A stretch of DNA of 64,000 nt from Phycisphaeraceae bacterium (lineage in GTDB: Bacteria > Planctomycetota > Phycisphaerae > Phycisphaerales > UBA1924), in NCBI GenBank assembly GCA_019636615.1, contig JAHBXF010000001.1, positions 1,488,001 to 1,552,000 of the forward strand, read 5' to 3'. Under the pieces are notes generated by a model, which saw nothing but the letters and a program-made list of their open reading frames with translations, searched no databases and had not been told where the DNA came from. This document shows positions 19,606 to 27,138 of this stretch, piece after piece. The position numbers were made by a program, and so were the translations under genes. The first letter of the stretch is position 1. The number at the start of each line of letters is the position of its first letter.

Positions 19606-21417
19606 ATGCCCAGCGCGATCTTTGACCAGTTCCACACCACCCTGGGGCAGACCGGCGCGGCGTCGTGGCCCGTCGGGCTGGTGATTCTCTTTCTCGCCGC
19701 GGCGATCATCGCCACCATCCTCAGGCGCTTTCGCGTCGAGACCATCCCCGGGTATCTCTTGGCGGGCGCGATCGTCGGGCCGCACGGCCTGCGCCTCATC
19801 GCAGACCGCTCGGCCACCGAGCAGATCGCCAGTCTGGCCACCATCCTGCTGATGTTCGGCATCGGGCTGCAACTCGATGTCAGCGCCCTGCGCAAGGGCT
19901 TTGCCTCGGTCGTGGGGCTGGGCATCGGCTCGACGCTTGCCTTTGTCGCCGTGGCGTGGGGTGTGATGTTTGTTCCCGGCGGCGGCAGCGCCCCGAGCAC
20001 CCTGCTCATCGCGATGGCGCTCTCGATCTCGTCCACGGCGGTGCTCGTGCCCATTCTCATGGCGCGGCGTGAGGCGCGGGCCACGCACGGGCGCGTGTCG
20101 CTGAGCGTGTCGATCGTGCAAGACCTCATGTCTGTCGCCATGATGGCCCTCATCCCGCCGTTGGCCACGTGGGCCGGCGTGCCCATGCTGGGCGTTGTCG
20201 GGCGCATCGATGACGCCGGCGAACTGCCCACCGTCCTCGACCTCTTCGCGCGCGCGGGGGTCGGCATCGGCGGCGTCACCCTTATGATCGTGCTCGCGCG
20301 CCTGTTTCTGCCGCGCGTGCTGATGATTGTCACACGCCTTGGTTCGGGAGAACTGCTGCTGGTGGTGAGCGCCGCGCTCGCGCTGGGCGCGGCGTGGCTC
20401 ACGGGCTGGCTGGGCTTCACGCCCGAGATGGGCGCCTTCCTCGCGGGCTTCATGCTCGCGTCGACGCCCTTCCGATATCAACTCTCGGGGCAGATCGGCC
20501 CGGTGCGCGATATCCTCGTCGCCCTCTTCTTCACGCTCGTGGGCACACAGGTTGATATCGCCGCGGTGGTGCAATATTGGTGGGTGGTGCTGCTGGCCGT
20601 GCCCGCGCTGATGATCGGCAAGGTCGTGCTGGTGGGCGTGAGCGGGTGGCTGCTGGGCATCCCCGCGGCGCCCAGTTTTCTCACGGGTGTCTATGTCGCC
20701 AACGGCAGCGAGTTCTCGCTGGTGCTGCTGGGCGCCGGGCTCGCCGCGGGCGTGCTCAGCGAGGTGCAGGCGGCGCTGGCCGTGGCCGTTGTCTTTTTCA
20801 CGCTCATCATCTGCCCTTTGCTCGCCGGCCCGTCGCACCGCCTGGTGCCCATGCTCGCCGTCGTGCGCAGCCCGCGGTGGATCAAGGCTTCACCCTTTGC
20901 CCCCGGCGCAGGCCTCGACCCCGACACGCGCGGCCCGTGCCACGTGGTCATCGCGGGCTTCGGGCCTGTCGGGCGCGCCATCGCCGATGAACTCTCCACC
21001 GCGTCCATCCCCTTCACGGTCATTGAACTCAACCCGCGCACCGTGCAGCGGCAGACCGGCCTGGGCCGCCGGATTGTCTACGGCGATGTCACCAACCCCG
21101 AAGTGCTCGAATCGGCCGGCGCCCGCGCCGCCGACGCCATCATCATCACCGTGCCCGATGATGAAGTGTCGCTGCAGGCCTGCCGCGCGGCACGGGCCCT
21201 GGCGCCCAGGGCGCTCATCGCGGTTCGGTCAGGCTTTGTCAGCAGCAAGATCAGGGCGTTGCAGCACGGGGCCGATGTGGTGACGGTGGAAGAGTTCGCC
21301 GCGGCCGACGCGATGCGCCGGGAAGTGATGGAGGCGATCGTGCAAAGGTTTGGGAAGGGAGAAGGCCCGCCGGCGGCGAATGGGGAAGAGAAGGCAGGGC
21401 AGACGCCGAATGCGTGA
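19606..21417 (+). CDS. Kef-type CPA2 cation:proton antiporter with RCK domain
   Basis: 603 residues. The first 400 or so form a CPA2 (Na+/H+ exchanger-like) membrane domain: FRVETIPGYLLAGAIVGPHG, ATILLMFGIGLQLD, SISSTAVLVPIL, and GFTPEMGAFLAGFMLASTPF. A C-terminal RCK/TrkA-N nucleotide-binding domain follows (HVVIAGFGPVGRAIADELS, then TVIELNPRTV and GDVTNPEVLESAGARAADA). It should gate K+ or Na+ exchange for protons in response to a ligand, as in KefB/KefC. No KefF/KefG-type ancillary gene is adjacent. It converges on the gene ending at 21432 with 14 bp between stops. Confidence 0.88.
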   Translation: MPSAIFDQFHTTLGQTGAASWPVGLVILFLAAAIIATILRRFRVETIPGYLLAGAIVGPHGLRLIADRSATEQIASLATILLMFGIGLQLDVSALRKGFASVVGLGIGSTLAFVAVAWGVMFVPGGGSAPSTLLIAMALSISSTAVLVPILMARREARATHGRVSLSVSIVQDLMSVAMMALIPPLATWAGVPMLGVVGRIDDAGELPTVLDLFARAGVGIGGVTLMIVLARLFLPRVLMIVTRLGSGELLLVVSAALALGAAWLTGWLGFTPEMGAFLAGFMLASTPFRYQLSGQIGPVRDILVALFFTLVGTQVDIAAVVQYWWVVLLAVPALMIGKVVLVGVSGWLLGIPAAPSFLTGVYVANGSEFSLVLLGAGLAAGVLSEVQAALAVAVVFFTLIICPLLAGPSHRLVPMLAVVRSPRWIKASPFAPGAGLDPDTRGPCHVVIAGFGPVGRAIADELSTASIPFTVIELNPRTVQRQTGLGRRIVYGDVTNPEVLESAGARAADAIIITVPDDEVSLQACRAARALAPRALIAVRSGFVSSKIRALQHGADVVTVEEFAAADAMRREVMEAIVQRFGKGEGPPAANGEEKAGQTPNA

Positions 21418-21431
21418 GGATGACACGCGCG

Positions 21432-22559
21432 TCATGGGGGATGAGTTGATGCGCCGGCGGATGTGGCGAGGCGCTGGGCAGCGCTGGAGCGGCGGGATGA
21501 GAGCCGAGTGTTTGAGAAGCGCGCGGCGTGTGGCGTTGAGGAGGTCGGTGCGCCCGCGGGGGCAGTAGATGTGGCAGGAGAGTGTGACGTAGGGGGCGCT
21601 GCTGAAGATGAGGGAGCGGGCACGGGAGGAGGGAGGGGAGAAGGGGTAGCGGAAGTTAAAGCAGGTGCATTGACGGTGGGGGGGGTTGTTGTGGAGTCGG
21701 GTGATGAAGCCTGTGCGTCAGCGTTGACAGCGTCACCGAGACAGTCATCGGCCGAGTAGTTGCCGGAGTCGTCTGCTGAGTTCATGCTGGCGACGGCTGC
21801 TGCGAAGAGCGCGGCGAATGAGGGGAAGTGCGGCGCGGATTGCTGGGCAGTGAAAGGTGTGGAAACAGGTGCAGAGAGAGGAAGGCTCGGAGCCGGCGCG
21901 GCGGGGTGAGCGGACGCGTTGTGGATTGAAGGTGTTGTGGCCGTGGGCGTGGGTTGGACATCGACGCTCTGGGGGTGAGTGTGTGCAGCGGAGTGGCGAG
22001 GGTTGAAGGCGTGAGTGAGATTGGCTGGTGTGTTGACGTTCGAGGGCGTGTGGGCAACGCTCCCGCGCGGGTTCGCGGACGGGGTGCTCGCGTGCTGGGG
22101 CTGGGTATCGCGGGCAAGCGTGTTTGTGCGCGCGCGGTGATTGAAGTTGGCACAGCGGAGGAGGGTGGCCGCCGCGCGGCGGAGTTCCACCTGGTGGCGA
22201 AGTGCGCGGGCTTCGGCGCGCGACGAACGGGCGTCGTCGCTGGGTGAGCGGGCTACGTCGCTGGGTGAGCGGGCTTCGTCGCTGGGTGTGGAAGTGGCCT
22301 GAGGCGCGGAGGAGCAGGCATGCGGGCGGTGGCATGTGAGGAGCGTGCCCAGGGCGGCGACGGCGATGGGGAGGTGGAGCTGCGCGGCGAAACGGGTGCT
22401 GATGGCGGCCGCGCTCTGGAGTTCGTCGAGCCGTTGTTGGGTCTGGTCGGAGGTGATGAAGGCGGCGAGGGCATCAAGGGAGAGGCCGTGGCGCGCGGCG
22501 ACCTGGCTCAGAGAGAAGTGAGCAGAGGCGAGGTCGGCGATGATCGCGGCCGGGTCCAT
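21432..22559 (-). CDS. HTH-like N-terminus with low-complexity tail; unknown function
   Basis: 375 residues from the ATG at 22559. Residues 1-60 (MDPAAIIADLASAHFSLSQ, then VAARHGLSLDALAAFITS) look like a helix-turn-helix, as in small Phycisphaerae regulators. A second helical segment (RAEARALRHQVELRRAAATL) lies near residue 120. The rest is Pro/Ser/Thr/Ala-rich and probably disordered. A 3 x 21-bp in-frame repeat (22230-22292) encodes a repeated SPSD(D/V/E)AR unit. Third-position bias and the strong promoter right at the ATG argue for a real gene. Function is not predicted. Confidence 0.6.
   Translation of the reverse strand: MDPAAIIADLASAHFSLSQVAARHGLSLDALAAFITSDQTQQRLDELQSAAAISTRFAAQLHLPIAVAALGTLLTCHRPHACSSAPQATSTPSDEARSPSDVARSPSDDARSSRAEARALRHQVELRRAAATLLRCANFNHRARTNTLARDTQPQHASTPSANPRGSVAHTPSNVNTPANLTHAFNPRHSAAHTHPQSVDVQPTPTATTPSIHNASAHPAAPAPSLPLSAPVSTPFTAQQSAPHFPSFAALFAAAVASMNSADDSGNYSADDCLGDAVNADAQASSPDSTTTPPTVNAPALTSATPSPLPPPVPAPSSSAAPPTSHSPATSTAPAGAPTSSTPHAARFSNTRLSSRRSSAAQRLATSAGASTHPP
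22230..22292 (+). repeat. Three tandem 21-bp in-frame repeats
   Basis: Copies at 22230-22250, 22251-22271 and 22272-22292, each close to GGGCTACGTCGCTGGGTGAGC, inside the low-complexity gene. The 21-bp period keeps the reading frame. Confidence 0.85.
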
Positions 22560-22565
22560 ACAGAC

Positions 22566-22594
22566 AATGTACGGAATAGGGTTGGGTGTGTCAA
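22566..22594 (-). promoter_or_regulatory. Sigma-70-type promoter giving a leaderless or near-leaderless mRNA
   Basis: On the minus strand a perfect -35 (TTGACA, 22594-22589), a 17-bp spacer and a TACATT -10 (22571-22566). The expected transcription start, about 7 bases on, falls at or within two bases of the ATG at 22559. There is no room for a ribosome-binding site. Confidence 0.65.
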
Positions 22595-22672
22595 GGGTAT
22601 TGTTTGGGTTTTGAGAGGAGTAAGGCGTAAGTGGTTGGAGGAGAGGGGGTTGGGAGGGGGTGGAGAAGGCGC

Positions 22673-22952
22673 GGCATTCGGCATTCGACATTCGGCACTC
22701 GACATTCGGCACTCGGCATTCGGCACTCGGCACTCGGCATTCGGCATTCGGCACTCGGCATTCGGCACTCGGCATTCGGCACTCGGCACTCGGCACTCGG
22801 CACTCGGCACTCGGCATTCGGCATTCGGCACTCGGCATGCGGCATTCGGCACTCGGCACTCGGCACTCGGCACTCGGCATTCGGCATTCGGCACTCGGCA
22901 TGCGGCATTCGGCACTCGGCATGCGGCATTCGGCACTCGGCATTCGGCATTC
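22673..22952. repeat. Heptanucleotide tandem array, exactly 40 units
   Basis: Forty contiguous 7-mers without a gap (280 bp). Nearly all are GGCATTC or GGCACTC, three are GGCATGC (units 24, 33, 36) and two are GACATTC (units 3, 5). Substitutions occur only at unit positions 2, 5 and 6. Because 7 is not a multiple of 3, all six frames stay open and give 7-residue repeats on both strands (for example SAECRMP), which are not genes. It lies about 80 bp upstream of the promoter of the gene at 21432-22559 and about 230 bp from an IS-disrupted REP. Confidence 0.95.
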
Positions 22953-22974
22953 GGCTGAGTGCCGTTGTTGGTGA

Positions 22975-23073
22975 GCCGCGCATGCCGGGGAGGGGTTCAA
23001 CGGCCTAAACCAATGGCTGGGCCAGCGGCAAGGTGCCGCGCATGCCGGGGAGGGCTTGCCGCCCTCCCCCGGC
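22975..23073 (+). repeat. Direct 20-bp repeat with hairpin
   Basis: GCCGCGCATGCCGGGGAGGG occurs at 22975-22994 and again at 23035-23054, with a 60-bp period. The second copy runs into a strong hairpin (GCCGGGGAGGGC at 23044-23055 pairing with the segment ending at 23073, loop TTGCC). It may be another dispersed palindromic repeat family. No gene is seen here. Confidence 0.55.
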
Positions 23074-23183
23074 ACCCCCACCGGCTGTGAGTGGGCGTGC
23101 GTGTCGTGATTTGCGAACCCGGATGGATGTCGAGTGCAGGTAGGACGGCGGGCGGCCGCGCGTGAAGTGAGGGGGGTATTCGC

Positions 23184-23210
23184 ACCGATCGCCGGAGGAA
23201 CCGGCGATCC
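23184..23210 (+). repeat. REP element copy a, left half
   Basis: Hairpin half of a REP: ACCGATCGCCGG, loop AGGAA, CCGGCGATCC. Bases 23182-23208 match 27799-27825 (REP c) at all 27 positions. The right half of the same unit is found 1.4 kb away at 24612, on the other side of the IS110-family element. Confidence 0.85.
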
Positions 23211-23288
23211 GATGGGTATGAAGACCTGCTGCTCCAGCCGAGCAACACTCTCGGCGGGACAAGCCATCCCATCAAGGAGCAACAGGTC

Positions 23289-24377
23289 ATGGAGAATATA
23301 CCCGTGTTCGTCGGTCTTGACTACCACTCTGCCAGCGTTCAGGTCTGCGTCGTCGATCAGCAGGGCCGCATGCTTGTCAACAAGCGATGCGGCAACAGCG
23401 TCTTTGAAATCACCCAGGCGGTGGGCCGCGGCCGCGAGGTTCGATCAGCGATCGTCGAGAGTTGCTGCGGCGCGGCGGACCTGGCCGAAGCATTGATCGA
23501 TCCGGTCAAGGGCCCAGCGTGGCCGGTGAGCCTGGCCCATGCGGGGTACGTCTCGCGGATGAAGAGCAACCCGGACAAGAGCGACTACTCCGATGCGCGG
23601 CTGCTCGCGGAGCTCGGGCGTGCGGGGCTCGTGCCCAAGGTCTGGTTGCCGTCGCGGGCGATCCGCGGGCTTCGCAAGCTCGTGCGGACGCGTGCCGCGC
23701 TGGTCGATCAGGCCCGAGCCACCAAGACACGGACATTGGGTGTACTGCGGCAGGAACGGATCTCTGAACCCGGGTGTGGGCGTTGGAGCAAGCGCTGGAT
23801 GGAGTGGATCAAAGACGAACGCACGGTGAGCGAAGAGGGCAAGTTCGTGATTCACTTGCAACTTGGCATGCTCGCGTACCTGCGCGAGCAGATCGCACTG
23901 ATAGAGAAGAAGATGGCGGAGACGACACGCGAAGATGTCGCGGTGCAGATGCTGCTGGGTATCAAGGGCATCGGCGTCGTCACCGCGTGGACGATGCGGG
24001 CGATGATCGGGCGGTTCGACCGCTTCACCAGCGGCAAACACCTGGCGCGATTCTGCGCGGTCACGCCGCGCAACGCATCCAGCGGTCAGCGGGTCGCCGA
24101 CTCGGGGATGATCAGGGCGGGTGACCCGCTGCTCAAGACGGTGGTCATCGAGGCCGCGCAGAGGCTCAGACGCTACGAGCCCCGCTGGCGGGCGCTGTCC
24201 GACGCGATGGCCTCGCGCGGCAAACCAACCAGCGTGATCGTCGGCGCCATCGCCAACCGATGGCTCCGAGGCCTGTTCCATCAGATTAAACACCTCAGCG
24301 CCGACCTGGTGCCGGCGGGGAGGATCACACAGGAGAAGACGTACACAGACAACGGCATGGCCGCGGCGGTCGCGTAG
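23289..24377 (+). CDS. IS110-family (IS1111 group) transposase
   Basis: 362 residues. A DEDD recombinase with an N-terminal RuvC-like domain: Asp11 in GLDYHSASV, Glu57 in AIVESCCGA, and Asp99/Asp102 in NPDKSDYSDARLLAEL. A C-terminal Tnp_20 domain follows, with the LLGIKGIGVVTAW helix-hairpin region and the Ser motif RNASSGQRVADSG (Ser264/265). It cuts and joins DNA through these two domains under guidance of an RNA encoded in the element. AAGGAG at 23274-23279 supports the ATG. All expected catalytic residues are present and there is no frameshift, so the element may be active. Confidence 0.92.
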   Translation: MENIPVFVGLDYHSASVQVCVVDQQGRMLVNKRCGNSVFEITQAVGRGREVRSAIVESCCGAADLAEALIDPVKGPAWPVSLAHAGYVSRMKSNPDKSDYSDARLLAELGRAGLVPKVWLPSRAIRGLRKLVRTRAALVDQARATKTRTLGVLRQERISEPGCGRWSKRWMEWIKDERTVSEEGKFVIHLQLGMLAYLREQIALIEKKMAETTREDVAVQMLLGIKGIGVVTAWTMRAMIGRFDRFTSGKHLARFCAVTPRNASSGQRVADSGMIRAGDPLLKTVVIEAAQRLRRYEPRWRALSDAMASRGKPTSVIVGAIANRWLRGLFHQIKHLSADLVPAGRITQEKTYTDNGMAAAVA

Positions 24378-24611
24378 AGCGTCCGGGCCAAGCCGCCGGC
24401 AGGAAGAAAAGTCAGAACGCAACGCGGACCCGCGTGCGGCCCCGGCAAGCTCGTGTGCCACCTGGGGCGTTCGATCTGAACGTCTCGTTCTCCGAAAGGG
24501 CAGCCGGCGCCACACGCCTCGAACACATCCCCAATGGGCAGGGCGAAACGCCCGAGCTCGGATAGACGAATGGGACCGCTTTGCGCTTGACTTTCCTCAG
24601 GTCTTCATAGA
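24378..24611 (+). ncRNA. Candidate guide RNA (seekRNA/bridge RNA) region of the IS1111-type element
   Basis: In the IS1111 group the guide RNA is encoded in the noncoding end downstream of the transposase, which here is the long 3' end. GTGCCACC at 24455-24462 is the exact reverse complement of GGTGGCAC, the first eight bases of the right target flank (24612-24619). Just before it, CCGGCAAGC (24442-24450) resembles the left target flank CCGGCGATC at 7 of 9 positions. Both sit in the loop of a hairpin closed by GCCCC and GGGGC. The exact RNA ends and the donor loop could not be assigned. Confidence 0.45.
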
Positions 24612-24654
24612 GGTGGCACGAGTTCTCTACCTGAAGCGATCGATGCCACCCGCC
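24612..24654 (+). repeat. REP element copy a, right half
   Basis: Begins GGTGGCACGAG and ends GATGCCACCCGCC; 35 of 43 bases match 27828-27870 of the intact REP c. GGTGGCA and TGCCACC at its two ends can pair, so the REP unit has two stems and the IS sits between them. Confidence 0.8.
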
Positions 24655-25144
24655 GGCCCGTCGAGCCCGCACCCCAATCGGCGGAGCGCGCGGCCGGCCC
24701 GGGAATCGGCCCGAACCGCTCGAACCTCAGGCCTCAAGCAACGCAGAAGAGTTCGGTAGAATTCTCCGCCGGTTGGGGTGTGGGCGACCGAATCACCAGG
24801 CCGTCCCGTACCAGAGACAAAGGCCTCCGGCACTTCCGTACCCACTCAAAAGTTGGAAGATCCAAAGTTTTTTGCGGATTGGAGAAACTCGGAGCTGCTT
24901 TTAGCGTACACTGTCCCAAAGCGAGGCTGATCGCGCTCCGGCTATAAGTTGCGGGCGAAAGCGAGAAGCGCACGCGGGTCCGAAGGAATTTGAGCCATCC
25001 TGCTCGTTCCGATCTCCCTCGCCACAACTTGACTGTACACCAAACGGCGTTGTTCGCTGCGCGTTGTGGGTGTGCTACGGGTGTTCCGTAGTGGCTTTCG
25101 TTGTTCCGGCTCGGCTTCATGTCGGGCCAATAGGAGATTCGGTA
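24655..25144. other. Gene-free stretch upstream of the GHKL ATPase
   Basis: 490 bp with lower GC than the surroundings, including AT-rich patches near 24850-24910. No convincing open frame, tRNA or IS end is seen. It may be the leftover of a transferred segment and must hold the promoter of the ATPase gene. Confidence 0.5.
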
Positions 25145-26809
25145 ATGAAGACAGACTACAGCATCGTTCGGCAGGATCGGTTCATTGAGGCTACGCGTGA
25201 TAGCGGGTACAAGTGCACCGAAAGCGCGTTGTCGGAGTTGATCGACAACTCCATTCAGGCGAGGGCGTCATCGGTGGCAATTGAGTTCCTGACGTTGGAG
25301 GAAGCGTCGGACGGTCCTGGGCGACCAAAGATGCCCCGCGTGAAGGAGGTGTTGATCGCGGACAATGGCCACGGCATGGACTCGAACACTCTTCGACGTT
25401 CACTGCGGTTTGGTGATAGTTCACGCTTCGGGGATCGCAATGGGCTGGGTCGATTCGGGATGGGCCTTCCAAATGCTAGCGTGAGTCAGTGCAAGCGGGT
25501 GGATGTTTATTCGTGGCGTCGTGGAGCGACGCCCATCCACACCTTCATTGACGTGGACTTGATCGCCAATGGGGAACAGGAAGAGGTGCCAGAGCCGCGG
25601 GAGGCCGTGATTCCTGCGCCGTACGCGCACCTTTGCACGTCGCCCTCTGGTACGCTGGTGGTCTGGAAGAAGTGCGACCGGCTTGACCATGATGGGAAGT
25701 CGGAAACGCTCGTAAAGACGCTTCGCTCCAACCTGGGCCGCATCTTCCGATACTTCCTCATCCGTGATTTCGACCTGAGGATCAACGGCGATGCGGTGGG
25801 ACCGATGGACCCTCTGTATCTCATGCCGCAGGCGCGTTTGCCGGGCGACGCTCTCGCCACCCAGCATGGCGACACGATGAAGTTCGAAGTGCCCATCCCA
25901 GGCAAGCCGGACCAGACTTCTACCGTGGAAGTCCTCTTCACCCTGTTGCCCGAAGAGTGGCATACCAAGTACAGCGGGAGGCCCAAGGAACAGCGCTCGG
26001 GGAATCTCAAGCGGCAAATCGACAAGACCGCGGGATTCAGTTTCGTGCGGGCATGGCGTGAAATCGACCTGACGCCCAGTCCCTACCGCGTCAAGCATCA
26101 CCTTCACCGTTGGTATCGCGTGGAAGTGCGGTTCTCGCCCGAGTTGGACGAACTTTTTGGAGTCACGCACACCAAGCAACACGCGCGGCTTGTTCCGGGT
26201 ACGGCGCTATCGAACATTCTGGAAAAGGCTATCACTCTGAATGAGGCGACCCTCATCGACACGATTGAGGGTTGGACTCGCAAGGCCGCTGCTGCGAAGC
26301 GCGGTGGGCCGAGTCCGGCGGAGGAGTACGCGAAGCGAGCGGCCGCGCAGATGAAACCGGTCGAGGGCTTGGCAGATAAGCCGGGAGCCGAAGTCGCCCA
26401 GGAGATTGCAGCGTTTATGCAGGAACGCGCGAGCGCGTCCGGTTCTCCCGCCGAAGCAACCGCCGACCTTGACCAGCGCCTGTCGCACTTCCCGATCATC
26501 ATTGAACGGGAGTCTCTGCCCGGAGCGCCTATTTACCGCGTCAAGGTGGTTGGACGCACCATCGTGGTCATGGTGAACACTTCGCACCCGTTCTATGAGC
26601 GCGTTTATCAGCGATTGGAGGAACAGTCCTCCATCGGACGCACCGGCGTTGATCTGTTGCTGATGTCTCTCGCTCGAAGCGAAGTCAACGGGTCTGAAGA
26701 GGCCCGCGACTGGTATGACGCCCAACGCCAGGACTGGAGCCAGAACTTGAAGTTGCTGACTTCTCTGCTCCCCGAGTACGAAGGGCCGGGCTCCCCCGGC
26801 GGCAAGTAA
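25145..26809 (+). CDS. Orphan GHKL (Hsp90/MutL/MORC-like) ATPase
   Basis: 554 residues from the ATG at 25145, with AGGAG at 25132-25136. The N-terminal GHKL ATPase domain shows the N box ELIDNSIQA (residues 31-39, Glu31 catalytic, Asn35 for Mg), the G1 box IADNGHGMD (71-79) and the G2 box GRFGMGLPNAS (102-112). This pattern is closest to MORC-like and MutL-like ATPases, not histidine kinases. A middle domain (about 200-370) may be the S5-fold transducer. The C-terminal part has a helical, Ala-rich linker and ends with a small domain (RVKVVGRTIVVMVNTSHPFY). GC and codon use differ visibly from neighbouring genes. Bacterial relatives occur in mobile and defence-related loci; no nuclease, helicase or methylase partner is adjacent. 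The biological role is unknown. Confidence 0.75.
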   Translation: MKTDYSIVRQDRFIEATRDSGYKCTESALSELIDNSIQARASSVAIEFLTLEEASDGPGRPKMPRVKEVLIADNGHGMDSNTLRRSLRFGDSSRFGDRNGLGRFGMGLPNASVSQCKRVDVYSWRRGATPIHTFIDVDLIANGEQEEVPEPREAVIPAPYAHLCTSPSGTLVVWKKCDRLDHDGKSETLVKTLRSNLGRIFRYFLIRDFDLRINGDAVGPMDPLYLMPQARLPGDALATQHGDTMKFEVPIPGKPDQTSTVEVLFTLLPEEWHTKYSGRPKEQRSGNLKRQIDKTAGFSFVRAWREIDLTPSPYRVKHHLHRWYRVEVRFSPELDELFGVTHTKQHARLVPGTALSNILEKAITLNEATLIDTIEGWTRKAAAAKRGGPSPAEEYAKRAAAQMKPVEGLADKPGAEVAQEIAAFMQERASASGSPAEATADLDQRLSHFPIIIERESLPGAPIYRVKVVGRTIVVMVNTSHPFYERVYQRLEEQSSIGRTGVDLLLMSLARSEVNGSEEARDWYDAQRQDWSQNLKLLTSLLPEYEGPGSPGGK

Positions 26810-26819
26810 TCCAATCCTG

Positions 26820-26849
26820 GCGCACGCGGGCCGAGACGCCCGCGTGCGC
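26820..26849 (+). terminator. Hairpin terminator after the GHKL ATPase
   Basis: A perfect 12-bp stem (GCGCACGCGGGC, 26820-26831, with 26838-26849) and a 6-nt loop, 11 bp after the stop codon. It is followed by a weak AT stretch rather than a T run. Confidence 0.55.
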
Positions 26850-26900
26850 TATTACTGCGCGCGTCACGCGGCTTTATTGTCACTCTTTATGGAGATTCAA

Positions 26901-26947
26901 TATGAGAGTGACCTGCCCCCACTTTCTGTACCAAGCCCTATGAGAGT
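26901..26947. repeat. 9-bp direct repeat, possible scar of a lost insertion
   Basis: TATGAGAGT at 26901-26909 and 26939-26947 flank 29 bp that include GACCTGCCCCCACTTTCTG, which resembles the terminus of some insertion sequences. No transposase remains. This is a weak reading. Confidence 0.25.
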
Positions 26948-27015
26948 CGGTTGATTGTACCGGCCATCGCCTCGATCATGAACGAATCCGTCTCGTGGGG
27001 GGTAGAGGGGTGAGT

Positions 27016-27050
27016 TTGAGAGGGGAGAGGGGCCTCGTCTCCCCTCTCAA
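27016..27050. repeat. Perfect 13-bp inverted repeat (hairpin)
   Basis: TTGAGAGGGGAGA (27016-27028) pairs exactly with 27038-27050 around a 9-nt loop. It lies directly beside REP copy b in the 329-bp gap between the ATPase and RAYT genes. Confidence 0.6.
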
Positions 27051-27055
27051 GATTC

Positions 27056-27124
27056 GGCGGGTGGCAACGAACGTTTCATGGTGTGAGTACGTGCCACCGA
27101 TCGCCGGTTCTCCCGGCGATCGGT
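27056..27124 (-). repeat. REP element copy b (minus orientation)
   Basis: A 69-bp unit read from 27124 down to 27056. It has a perfect 12-bp hairpin (ACCGATCGCCGG arms, 5-nt loop), then GGTGGCACG, and ends in TTGCCACCCGCC. GGTGGCA and TGCCACC can form a second stem. It lies 14 bp upstream of the RAYT gene and is inverted relative to copy c on the far side. Confidence 0.85.
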
Positions 27125-27138
27125 GAGTAGCCGGCCCG

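Larger units (their letters stand above)
23211..24611 (+). mobile_element. IS110-family (IS1111 group) insertion sequence, 1401 bp, inserted in a REP
   Basis: The ends are set by an 11-bp inverted repeat, ATGAAGACCTG at 23218-23228 and its complement at 24598-24608. There are 7 bp outside the left repeat and 3 bp outside the right one, the spacing known for the IS1111 group. Removing 23211-24611 joins 23184-23210 to 24612-24654 and recreates a 70-bp REP like the one at 27801. There is no target duplication, as usual for IS110. It holds one transposase gene, a 78-bp 5' and a 234-bp 3' noncoding end. It looks complete. Confidence 0.85.

Noticed and set aside
22673..22952. CRISPR array
   Set aside because: The units are contiguous 7-mers without spacers, and no cas gene is nearby.
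22508..23008. Several overlapping open frames encoding 7-residue repeats (SAECRMP, RHSAFGT)
   Set aside because: They are by-products of the heptanucleotide array, which keeps every frame open on both strands.
24941..25030. tRNA-like sequence on the minus strand
   Set aside because: A stretch looks like a T-arm and acceptor end when translated, but no anticodon arm with a 7-base loop and no consistent cloverleaf could be drawn.
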